In this document: one piece after another, positions 41,929 to 52,541 of the stretch
How positions within the stretch are numbered: the first letter of the stretch is position 1
Layout: every line of letters begins with the position of its first letter
DNA from: Gaeumannomyces sp. JS-464
Lineage: Eukaryota > Ascomycota > Sordariomycetes > Magnaporthales > Magnaporthaceae
DNA: 64,000 nt
Reading direction: 5' to 3'
Assembly (NCBI GenBank): GCA_002197995.1
Contig: NGZR01000003.1
Coordinates: forward strand, 4,216,001-4,280,000
The notes under the pieces: generated by a model
The model's input: only the letters and a program-made list of their open reading frames with translations
The model's database searches: none
Told to the model about the DNA's origin: nothing
Translations under genes and position numbers: made by a program

Positions 41929-44816
41929 TCACGAGAATTGCATGGGATAGTCTGCCGGTGACGGCCCGAAATACCCCACGGCGGGCAGCGGCAGCAGCGT
42001 CGCGTTCTGGTTATATGCTCGGTAGTCAACGCCGGCCAGCGCAACTTGGTTGCCCCACCAGGGGAGTTCCGTATTGGTGAAAACAAGCCCAAAGGTTTGG
42101 ATAATACCGCTGGATGGCGACGCCGACGCCGAAACCAGCTTCGAGGAGGTAGTTGTATTTCTCCCACCAAGGTCCGTAGTGGCGTTTGATGTAGTACATG
42201 AAGACGAAGGAGATGTACATACCGTTGGTCGCGTACGACAGGTTGTTGCCGCCCGTCCAGTTGAGCGCGCCGGCCCACGCCACGGCCGGGTCGAACCAGT
42301 ACAGCCACGAGAGCGGCGCGAAGACCCAGCGGTCGAGGGCGGCGAAGCGCGCCTCGGACGAGCAGAGCCGGCACGCCCGGGCCCGCACGCGGCCGCCGAG
42401 GCGGCGGGCCAGCCCCCAGCCGATGCCGACGGCGGACCCGACCAGGAAGCAGTAGGGCAGGACGGGGTACAGCCGGAACATGTTCTTGACGCCAAAGGCG
42501 CCGTACTCGACGGCCGAGGCGAATACGAGGACGGCGTTTGTGCACACAAACTGGTTCGGGTTGTTCCACTGGCAGAGAGTGCCGTCGTCGAAGGACTCGA
42601 CCATCCAGTCGAGCATGCCGACGAAAATAAAGCAATTGAGAAATAAGGCGATGACTTGCGCGCGGAAGACGGCGCGCGGCGGGATCTTGGCGTAGTAGCC
42701 CATCTTCTGGTCTGAGATATAATCGTGCGCTTGCGCGTCGAAGTTCTGGCCGAAGGCCGTCACGATGATGAGGGCCTCCGGGTTGCCGACGAACCAGACG
42801 CCGCCGAGCAGCTGGAAGAGCACGTTGAACCCCATGGAGACGTTGGCCGAGGCCAGCAGGAGCGTCGAGGGGACGAGCAGGACGGCGCTGATGCCGATGA
42901 TGGCGAACAGCGACCACACGGGCACCGACAGTGGCCAGAGCTCCAGCGCCATGATGCCCAGCGCTAGCGACAGCAGCAGCACCAGCAGGAACCACCAGTC
43001 GGGTACTTCGGGGTAGGCGCTCATTAGGCGCGTATGCGGGTCGTCGTACGATTCGTAAATGGGCTTCCTGTGCCGCAAGCCTCGCCACATGTCGACGGCC
43101 GACTTTTTAAGGGCTTCCCAGTACTGGATCGTCACGCTGAAAAGTGTCATGGGGTACCAGGCAAACCAGGCCCCCTGTCCGAAGACGTTGGCACCCGAGA
43201 AGAACGGAGGACCGTACTCGCGGTAGGCCTCAAGGTTGATCCCGTTGCCGCGCTCGTTAAGGATCCTCGAGACATTGTACTTGACGCCATGGTTGTCAAA
43301 TGCTGGGGGCGGACGGATTTGGAGAGTTAGCTGGCGCAGTAATAAAGGCCGGATCTTGCCGGTCGTCATACCTTCGTTGCTGTTGATAGGCATGTATGCA
43401 GATCAGTACATATTGCCCCAGTACATTGCGATGATGATGAGGCCAGACAGCACGCGCATGCCGTACTGTTGCGCGGCACTGAAGAAAGGCGTAATGAGGA
43501 ACCCAGACCCAGCGACGTTCCAATCGAAGGTAGCCCAGGGGTTGAACCCCATTCCACCCCAAAAGCCCGTAATCATAGCCAGGGTGAAGTTCTCGGGCTG
43601 GATCCAGGTCATCCAATTAAAAGACCGCAGCGACTTGAAAGACGTAGTGATCCAGAACCAGAGAAACATTAGCACGAAGCAGGTCAGAAAGAACCTGTAC
43701 CGCGATACACGCCAGCCGTTAACCACCTCTCCTTTCTTCTCCGGCATGATGAGCGCCCGGTTGAGCGCCAGGGCCGGGAAGACCTTTGGGAAGATGGCAG
43801 TGACGGGGTAGACGACGAAGCGCCTCAGTAGGCCGGCGAAGCCCAGGCCAAAGAACTGCGTCGCCAGCGCCAGCGTTATCTCGTAGGGGAAGGTCACCCA
43901 CGTGTTTCCGAGATACTGGGGCAGGTGCTGTACCAGGTACACGTAGTACACGTTGCCGGCGTTATTGGCAACATGATGGTGCCAGCATCGGCTCCTTGTA
44001 TGACCAAGGGCCCGGGTTGAGCGTGTAGCGCGTGCCCCTGAAGACGAAACCCCAGTCCGGCAGCATTTTAGCCATGAACATGCCGCACGGGGCCAGGAGG
44101 AGCTGCATGACCTGGGCCGAGATGCTGATGGCCGGCTGCCGCGGCGAAAAGAATGTGTTCACTGCGGTGCAGCCCGCCATGAAACAAAGGCCAAGGAAGT
44201 AAGCTCTGAAGGTTTCCACAGGGATGGCGGGGTCGTCTCCCGGCGTCGTCACGGAGCGAACCTCGGGGTAGGGCGAGTGCTGTGTTTGTTAGCGGGGATA
44301 CAAAAGTCGAGGCCGGGATGCTGCCCCGTAGGCACCCACATGGTGAATTATCGCAGCTGCCGTCTTGAGGTCAAAGTCGTAGTCGGCCGGGTCGAGGCCC
44401 GCGGCCTTTGGACCTTGGGCCAGCAGATTCAGCTTGGCCATCATCTCGCTTGGGAAGTTCGGGTCGTTGTGGTGGAAGTCGATGGCCTTGACGACGATCT
44501 GCATGGCCTCCTCCTCGCCCATCAGTGCGATCTTGTCTAGTATGTAGACGATATCGGCCGACGCCGCTAGATGGTCCTCCTTCGCCTTGCGACCATAGTA
44601 GGCGGCGACTTTGGCTCGCATTTCTGGGGTGGCTGCGTTGGAGTCATGCTGCATCTTCTCTACTATTTCCTCCACCTCCCGTCTGGACGCGGCCAAAGGC
44701 GCAGGGGTGATTTCGTCCGTGTTGGTCGACGATGGAGTCCCAGACAGCCCCTGAGCCGAGGAAACGGTCTTGGTCGCCTCGAGGCCATCACCCTTCTTTT
44801 CGCCTTTGCTGTCCAT
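41929..44816 (-). pseudogene. OPT-family oligopeptide transporter, broken
   Basis: Plasma-membrane peptide transporter of the small-OPT (ISP4-like) type. The ATG at 44,816 opens an acidic N-terminus. Exon 1 (to 44,340) joins exon 2 (from 44,279) in phase: AAAIIHH then SPYPEVRSV. Family blocks: PVETFRAYFLGLCF, NTFFSPRQPAISI, LNPGPWSYKE, FVVYPVTAIFPKVFPALAL, WITTSFKSLRSFNWMTWIQP, GMGFNPWATFDW, AYMPINSN then FDNHGVKYNVSRIL (across a GTATGA...CAG intron), and YNYLLEAGFGVG. Lesions: a frame change at about 43,950-43,975 after YKE; an in-frame TGA at 43,405-43,403 where Trp is expected (YWGNMY-x-SAYMP); and one extra base at about 42,115 before SGIIQTFGLVFTNTELP. At least 12 TM segments otherwise persist. 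With three lesions, real decay is likelier here than error alone. Confidence 0.8.
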
Positions 44817-46259
44817 TTTCTAGATGATATTCGAGCTCTAGATAGACAATAACGTGTATATCTGTACCAGGGACTTGTTGTCAGAGAGATGGAGGCAGCC
44901 GGATCCTCTGCTTCAAGAGCCCATTCTCGGACGGGTGGTCGTTGATGGGCCGCTCCGATCTTTTCGCGACGGTATCTCTCAGGCACAAAGCCGCTTGGCA
45001 TAACGGGCTCGCCACACCAGGAGGGGGGCGGAGCGGGGCCCTAAATAAAGCCGACCATCGTGATCCCCAAGATGGCCAAGCCGAGGTCGCGCAGCGATAA
45101 TGGTTGCAAGTTTTGCTGCGCCCTGCATACTTTGTACCGGTGTCGCTTTGTATGCTGCAGTGGCAAAGTCAGTTTTCCTGCCCAGGAGCGGGATCGAGGC
45201 CGGTCCAACAAACCTTGTGATAACCAAAAACCGCTGCCGCATAGTTTCCGAACAAGCGATTCGCACAAGTAACGTATCATGGGCACACCGAACCCTTAAA
45301 ATTACGGACGTTACAGCATCGTGCGCTTTTGTGTTGGCGATAAACCCGAGCCCAGTGTGCCGGTATGTGCGTACGTCCGCGGACCCAAGGACGGGAGTAT
45401 CGGTATCCAACACTCGGTTAAACGGGGCGTTGGATATATCAGCCACATTCCTTTGCTCTACGGTGTAACGACAGGGATTTTAACACAGTTGATAACATCC
45501 CCCGTTGACCACCTCGTATATGGGCTTGACCTGGCACTCCAACCCATGGCTTAAGGCAGATTTGGGGGTGCTCTGGGCTGGGGCCTTTTCTGATCATAGT
45601 CATTTGAGCAAAGGAGGGAAGTTGAGCCGGAATCTAGACCCCCAAACGCAGCTGCAGCGTCGGGCCATAAATAGGTGTTTGGACGGAACACGGGAGGCGA
45701 CGCCTTGTCGGATAGGATGAATGAATTTTCCAGATCGTATGGGTAGTGCCTTGGTATACCTGTTACACGATGGAATCCGAAAAATTAAAACCCTAGGAGA
45801 GATGAAAGGAGAAAATTTATCCACAAAGAAAGCGGGGTTAAAAAGGGAGAAATAAGAGGGAGAGGGGAAACGAACCTCGCGGTGACCCAAAAGCAAAATC
45901 AACACATCATAAGCTTTGCTCAAAAGTTCCCACGGACCACCGCTGTCACCGCCAAGCACCACCGCCACCCGCCACGGCTTTCCACCCTCGGGCACCGGTA
46001 TGGAGTGGGCCGTGTATCGGGGTGGAGGCAATAGATACTGATAATCGCTGCTAATTCCAACGGCCGTGATCAAATTATAACGCTGTAAGAGGAGACGTCG
46101 ACGCGACCAATGCGCGACCAACACCCCTTCCCCCGCGATCTGTGATGCGTTGCGAGTGGAGCCGAGTGCTTGTTGGGCGGGGGTAAAACGCGAGATGGCC
46201 GGAAAGTCCGATTGACGGATTCTCGAAGCCGACTGGCCTGGTCTTTCCACCCTCGGCCT
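44817..46259. other. Intergenic region
   Basis: Promoter side of the OPT gene followed by 1.2 kb without a supportable gene. Frames at 45,600-46,250 (-) and 45,100-45,470 (+) have no domain. Confidence 0.35.
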
Positions 46260-46694
46260 TTACCGTATGGATCGAGGTGCCGTATAGGCATGGTGTTTGC
46301 GGCCTCCGGTCCAGGCGGCGACTGCTGACTTCTGGCTAAAAGGCCGGCCGGCCTGCTCTGGAGGGCGGGTTGTGGTGGCACATGGCGGCAACGCGACATA
46401 TTGCTCTGACTGGGTGGTCGCCGGCAGTAGATGCTGTTGTCTCTGTCTCTTGGAAGCCGACTGCTGAAGGTCCAACTGAGCTTGGAGTGCAGTCCGTCGC
46501 CGACCATAGCTGGTTTGAGAGTCTGGCGAGGCGGACGACTGCGACTGCTGGCGCGCTTCCTGGCGCGATTTGGGGCTCGGCTGCCTCGGCGGCTCTCCTA
46601 ACACTCCGGGAAAGTGCTCTCGGAACGCCGGGAGACTAGCGTTTCCGAGTCGCCAAGCAATCGCTGTACTCTCGAAGCCCAACTTTTGCCTCCG

Positions 46695-47494
46695 CTACAT
46701 CTTAAAGCACTCGAGCCGCTGGCATGAATAATCGCAGCAGAGATGGCCCAAATGGTCCTCCACGTGGCACTGTTCTATCTTACGGATCGGAGCGTATCTG
46801 GATCCGCCGTGTATAGTGCTAGGGCCCGACTTGGACGAACATGATTTCATGACGCCGCGTCCGTTCGTTTCGCTGGCAAGAGTGGTGCGAAGGGCGGGCT
46901 CTGGGTGCACAAAGCGTGGGGACTTTAGCGAGTACTTCTCCAAGGAAAGTGCAGGTGCGCTCGATAGCATATCGGGTAGAAAGGAATCGTGCGTCTCGCG
47001 GGGGTTCCAGGCGCTGGGTTTGGGCTCGACAGGCCGACTTTGAGGCATGTTGCATTTACCGAGTGCCGTGTTGCCGGAGTTGTCGACTGCAACAAGTGTT
47101 CTGCTGCTACTCCCAGCGTGCCCTCGGGTCACCTCGAAGTGCCGCTTAGCAGCGTCTTTCTGGATCCGAAGGGCCACCATGGCCGTGGATCGCAGTCGGG
47201 CCACTTCACGAAGTTCCATGGCTTTGTTAGATGGCTGGTAAACTCGCGACAGCGGGTGAAGGGATTTTTGCCATCCATGAGCGTGAGACCAAAAGGGTCA
47301 AGGGCTAAAGGGGACTTACCGTCGACGCCTTGGGGATCTGACTCTGCTGTGATAAAAGTGTCGTGGACAACATCATGAACAGCTGTCGACCCAGTGACAG
47401 GAGGTTGAGCGGGCAGTGCCCGACTGTTGCTGGTAGCTGCCGTGGAGTTTAGCCCGGCATAGTGAAAGGGCAACCGGACCAGGCCGCTGCTCAT
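46695..47494 (-). CDS. Hypothetical protein, two exons; frame stays open past TAG to 46,260
   Basis: Unrecognised protein of 233 residues. The ATG at 47,494 starts MSSGLVRLPFHYAG. Exon 1 ends at 47,320 with a strong GTAAGT donor; exon 2 begins at 47,221 after CTAACAAAG (98-bp intron). Phases agree (175 + 527 nt = 234 codons). The C-terminal part holds clustered Cys/His (EQCHVEDHLGHLCCDYSCQRLECFKM), which could bind metal. Oddity: directly after the TAG at 46,697-46,695 the same frame runs on for about 144 codons (RRQKLGFESTAIAWRLG, then Gln/Ser-rich sequence) to TAA at 46,260. CAG-to-TAG would explain this, making the annotated stop premature. No signal peptide or TM. Confidence 0.5.
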
Positions 47495-48894
47495 TGCCGA
47501 AACGGCAACACCGAGAAGGCCCGTCCGACACGCGAGGTCGGTCGACTTCAGTGCCCAGCCTTCAAGCCAAGCCTTCTTTCATTCCCTGCTGTTATAAGAC
47601 TCAATTTGAGCCCTCAGAGGAATGTCGCTTTAGGAGAAGGGAAGGGCAAGAGAAAGAGGAAAGGAAACAGCGGACTCGAACTAGCGAACGGAAGCAGCCA
47701 AATGCTGGCAAAAGCAAGCGGGTGACGAAAATATCGGATGCTGCAAGGCATCATGCCCATTATATAGAAACGAAATTAGAGATCCATGCTAGAAAACGCC
47801 AGTGTCACCGGGTTTCTTAAACCCAGGGAGCAGGAACCAAAGAGGGAAAAAGTTAATACTGCGTCACAACCCTATTTTCCACCAGACACGATGCGGCTGC
47901 TGCCCAGCCATGCTGGTGAGCTGAGGCGGACGTGGTTGCCCATCTGCGTTCATCAAGCATGCCGACAGAGCCTGTGCCTCGTCGACTCGGTGCTCAATCG
48001 GAAGGAGCGAGAAAGAGCACTGCCTCGCTGAACTTGCGAGCACACCAGCTTCGTGCTGCCCATAGAAGTCATCTCTTTTCCATATGTTAAGCAGGGCCGC
48101 CAGGCAAGGCTCAGGTTGGTGAGAGAAAAGTGGATTTGTGGTAAACCGACCAACGCCAGCTCCCAAATTAGGAAGAAAGTGGCGAGAGCGAGGACAACAC
48201 AAAAAAAAAAAAAAAAAAAAGGATGGGTCCGTGGCTCGCGAGGTAACCACGGATGCAGAGGATGTTGGCGCTGCGAGTTTGTCCAAACAACGGCGCTGTG
48301 GAGGCGCTTGCCTTGTGTCTGCCACCAGCGGCTACGCGTCCAGCCGATCAGAGAGGCCGCTGCAACGGATATCGTCGTGGGTGACCGGAGCGAGGAAGTC
48401 TCGGGGCGCCATTGGCAATTGCCAATGCTCGCCCATTCTGGGAGAATGACGGAGCAATGAAATCATGCCCGTTGAACGTAGGTGGTTGAAGCTCGATGGC
48501 CTTGCAAAGAGGAGAAAAAAAAAGAAGAAAAAAAGGAGGGGGAAATCGAAAAGAAGGTAACTACGAAATTCAAAGGCCCGATCCTCCTTTTCGCCTTGAT
48601 GCTTCGCGGTGAGCGAGTTTTACTTTCGTCGCGTGGATCGGTGCCTTCCATTCCTTTATTCGCGGCTGGCTCCACCGCAATTGATACGACAGGGGTGTCA
48701 GCACGGACCCCAGTTGCCCGCCGGGATGTCGCTGCGGGGATCCGAAGCTAGCCGCTGTCAGTCGGAGCTCCAGGCCAAGAGGAAACATCCCAGAACCGCA
48801 GATATTAAAACACTAGTGAGGGCGACTCCAATTGACTCGCCATCTCCATCCGACTCGCACCTCTCCCTCTGCGCGTCGGCCCATTGACGGCAGG
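47495..48894. other. Intergenic region
   Basis: No gene supported over 1.4 kb. Contains an A20 run at 48,201-48,220 and a purine-rich strip at 48,510-48,560. The last 100 bp before 48,895 are pyrimidine-rich, as in many fungal leaders. Confidence 0.4.
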
Positions 48895-50052
48895 ATGCTT
48901 CTACGGCCACGCCTTGTCTGCACAGGAGCGGCACGGGCAGCCGCCGCCGCAGCCTGTCAAGCCCCCCACCCGCCATCTGCTCCGCTGCGCCTGCAGAGCC
49001 TCGGCTGGCGCCCCATCGCTCGCCCCTACTCGACAGCCGATGACGCGAAGCCGGGCCCACTCATCCTCGTGACGGACGTTCCCGCCCCGAACAGTGGTCA
49101 TATCCGAGTGCTCGAGCTGAACCGGCCCGCGGCCCGCAACGCCATCTCGCGCGCACTCCTCGCCTCTCTGCGCGAGGAGATCGACGCCGTCGGCTCACAG
49201 TACGACCCTACCACCGGCGACGAGATCCCGACGCCGTCATGGAACAACCGATTCGACAGCACCCTCGGCGACGGCGAAAAGGGCCCGACGCGCGCGCTCG
49301 TCCTGGCCAGCGCTGTCGATACCTCTTTCTGCGCTGGGGCGGACCTCAAGGAGAGGAGGGGGTTTACACAGGAGAAGTGAGTCTATCCTGACCGTTGTGC
49401 GCCACCACGTCCTCTATTTCTGACTCGGGGCCTCTTCCTCTCACACAGGACAAACCAATTCCTTACCTCGCTGCGCTCCACCCTGGCCGCCATCGAGGCG
49501 CTTCCCGTCCCAACCATCTCGGCCATATCCTCTCGCGCGCTGGGAGGCGGTCTCGAGCTCGCCCTGGCGACTCACTTCCGCGTCCTGACATCCAACGCCG
49601 CGGTCGGCCTGCCCGAGACGCGGCTGGGCATCATCCCAGGGGCGGGCGGCACGCACCGCCTCCCAGCCGTGGTGGGGCGGGCGCGGGCGCGTGACCTCAT
49701 CGTCACGGGCCGGGTCGTCGGCGGGCCCGAGGCCTACTTCCTCGGCCTGGCCGACCGGCTAGTCGAGGTCGCGCTCACGGGGGACGAGGCCGCCGAGGCG
49801 CCGGACGAGAAGGACAGGCAGGCGCTGCTGCTGGCGGCGGCGCGGCGGGCGGCGCTCAGCGAGGCCGTCAGGCTGGCGGGAGAGATCTGTGAGGGAGGGC
49901 CCATTGCGGTACGGGCTGCGCTGCAGGCCGTCGAGGCGCCGTCGGCGGGGCGCGAGGCGCAGATGTACGAGCGGGTGATTCGGACAGAGGACAGGAATGA
50001 GGCGCTACGGGCGTTTGCAGAGAAGAGGAAACCCGTCTTCACGGGGAGGTGA
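48895..50052 (+). CDS. Mitochondrial enoyl-CoA hydratase/isomerase (methylglutaconyl-CoA hydratase-like)
   Basis: Crotonase-superfamily enzyme of 361 residues. Adds water to an enoyl-CoA; the sequence type is nearest to the AUH group that acts in leucine breakdown. Exons 48,895-49,376 and 49,449-50,052 (GTGAGT...CAG, 72 bp) join in phase (482 + 604 nt = 362 codons). The N-terminus (MLLRPRLVCTGAARAAAA, Arg/Ala-rich) is a mitochondrial presequence. Signatures: VLELNRPAARNAISRALL, DTSFCAGADLKERR (first oxyanion-hole block), SSRALGGGLELALATHFRV (second block), and PETRLGIIPGAGGTHRLP, where the catalytic Glu lies. It ends in FAEKRKPVFTGR, the family's usual terminus. An insert (DPTTGDEIPTPSWNNRF) before the CAGADL block is longer than in mammalian AUH. 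Fully open. Confidence 0.92.
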
Positions 50053-50807
50053 ATCTCCCCAATACTGGACCACGAGTGGACTAGATTCTTGGATGGATGC
50101 TTGTATATACACCCTTTGCGACGGCAGAAATTGGAAATTATCGCATCGACTACTGCACTCGCTGAGCCAGGCTTTCAGCCGGTTTCAACCCTACGGATTT
50201 CAGCAAGGGTCGGCGAGGATCAAACTCCCAACAGCCCCGACTGCAATCCTGATGTTCGAGTAGATTGATGGCACAGGCAGCCTTACGTTGCGCTTTTGCG
50301 AGCTAGAAACCGGCGTTGTTTTGAAGTAAACTTTACGTTTGCAGTCAGGTATCGCAAACCACCAACAAGTGAAAGTCTTACATGCCTAAGCCCTTTACAT
50401 CCAACTTTCCTCCAGCCGCTGCCAAATGTCTGCAGGTGTACAATTGGTAGCTTTCTACGAAGCCCTCGTGTTTTACATAGATCCGATCTCAGACAGTACG
50501 TCACTGCTCGGCTTCCAGCGCCACTGTCGCGCCAAAGCAGAGCTCGGCCCCACCAGAGCTTCCAATGACATCACCATTACCATATTGACCATCACTACCA
50601 CAAACAAGTGCACTGCGGGAAGGAACCAGGTTGGCCTAGACGTTGTTATTTATGCTGGAGAGGTCCTCTCGAAACAGCTCGATCGCCCTTCTAATCATCC
50701 TCAGACCAAGACTACCTCGAAGTTCGATCCTGTGTCAAAAAGCAATCTACAAACACTCACTTCGTCTCGACCTCTACCATCTTCTCCACGACAACATACC
50801 GCCCATC
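50053..50807. other. Intergenic region
   Basis: Holds the hydratase 3' flank and the promoter of the LEA-like gene; the last 60 bp are CT-rich. No gene seen. Confidence 0.4.
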
Positions 50808-51296
50808 ATGTCTTTCCTGCCGAAGGTCGCCGTCCGCCGCCTGGCCACCGTCTCGCGCACCGCTGTCGCAGCTACCGTCCCGAGGTCAGCATTCAGCACC
50901 ACCACCACCTTCAACAAGACCGCGACCGAGTCTGCCAAGGACGTCCTGAAGAAGGCAGATCGCGCCGTCAGCGACAAGCTGGTTGACGGTATTGACATCG
51001 CCGGTACGTGACTCAATGGCGACCAGATATTCAGGCTTCTTTATTGCTGACTAGATCTTTAATTTTTTTGTTTTTTTTGTTTTTTTTTGTTTTTTCTTCC
51101 TACAGCCAATGTCGGCAACAAAGTCAAGGAGGCCGCGCAGGATGTCCAGACCGGCGAGGCGACGGGCAAGGCAGAGCAGTACCGCCGTGAAGCATCAGGC
51201 AAGGCGAGCGAGGTTGCGGGAGAGGTCAAGGGCAAAGCCTACGAGATGGAAGGCAAAGCCAAGGGCACGGCCGAGCAGATCAAGAAGAAGATGTAA
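50808..51296 (+). CDS. LEA-like mitochondrial stress protein
   Basis: Small hydrophilic protein of 128 residues. The ATG at 50,808 starts MSFLPKVAVRRLATVSRTAV, an Arg/Ser-rich mitochondrial presequence. Exons 50,808-51,003 and 51,106-51,296 join in phase (196 + 191 nt = 129 codons). The 102-bp intron contains a long T-rich tract before CTACAG. The mature part is Ala/Lys/Glu-rich with repeated GKA-x5-GEVKGKA-x-EMEGKAKG units of 7-11 residues, as in group-3 LEA and CsbD-like proteins that stabilise membranes or proteins under dehydration. A stress role is family inference. Confidence 0.8.
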
Positions 51297-52541
51297 AACA
51301 GACGATGACTCTGGCATCTTGTCAATATGGTGGGGGAAATTGAGGCACACTTTGGCCCTCTCTCACCTTTCTTTTCCTCCTTTTTTTTTCTCACCTTCGG
51401 CCAAAACAAAATGTATCCGCCTCCACTGTATTATAGAAGGCGAAATCCGGGACATGGGGCGGTTCGGCGCAACAGTCGGCCACTTGGGATTCATTGACAG
51501 CATTTTGACTTTTCCAAGAACACGCAAATGGTGCCATTGTGTCGGATTTGGGGGCCGAGATCTCCAATTTTTTTTATTTTTTTTCTTTCTCCACTGACAC
51601 AGCACTGCATATTCGGCAACCTGCGATGGAAATCCGGGGTTGCACACTCCCCAAGCCTCACCATCAAGTGACGACTGGGCTTCCTGTTGCGGACATCCGC
51701 CGCCCGCTGTGGGGCCCAACCCTCCTGGCTGTCGGGTCTGCTGGCCGCCTTATCGGGGCTGGGCCTGTAAGGAGCCTCAGGGGTCCATCAACCTTCGGCC
51801 GATTCACCCGATTCTCGATCGCGCCGAGTCAACCCCCAGCGCATTGCGCGTGGCATGACAGATCCAATTTCCCGCTCCCGTTTGCGGTGTCCTGGGATCC
51901 TCGTGGTTCGTCTGATTTTCCCTTTTTTTTTTTTGACCTGCCTGTAAACAAACTCTATTGCCACCAAGCCCCTTTTTAGACAGAACTCAATTCTTGTCAA
52001 TATTGCGACAATCACTAGCCGCGGCCTGCTCGCGATGGTGCTCATGCTGGAGGAAGACGGAGACAGCTACAGCCCACTCCAGTACATGCGCCCTGCAGCT
52101 CCGGCGCCGCCGCGGCGGCTTGTGATCTGCACGTGCCCTCCGTGCCGGAAGCTCGCCCGCGAGTCACGGGGCGAGTCGCGATAAAACAAATCGGAGACTG
52201 CCTGCGAGAGTGGCCATGCGACTACGCCACACGCTGAACCTCCTATTCAAACGACATGAGCTTCTACGCCAAGACGCAATGCGTGGTCTCCCTGGTCAGT
52301 GGGCTAGCTCCTGGCTGATACCCGCACTTGCGATATCGAGGGCACCCCGCCTTTTGGCCCAGCTCCCGACATCGTATCAAGCCAGGATGTGGCCCCTGAA
52401 CGATGATGGGATCAGAATATAAGAAGTGTGGGCGACGCCCAGTGAGGATTGCGGTTATCCCCTGGCGGCACCCGCGACTCTCCCGTCTTCTTCCGCCTGT
52501 CGTTGGCCCCCCCGGTGCCTCTCCCCTTCCCCTCAGTCAAG
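51297..52541. promoter_or_regulatory. Intergenic region with TATA element before the S28 gene
   Basis: No gene in 1.2 kb. T-rich runs occur at 51,380-51,390, 51,568-51,590 and 51,921-51,934. ATATAAG at about 52,417-52,423 lies about 120 bp before the ATG at 52,542 and is followed by a CT-rich leader. Confidence 0.45.
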
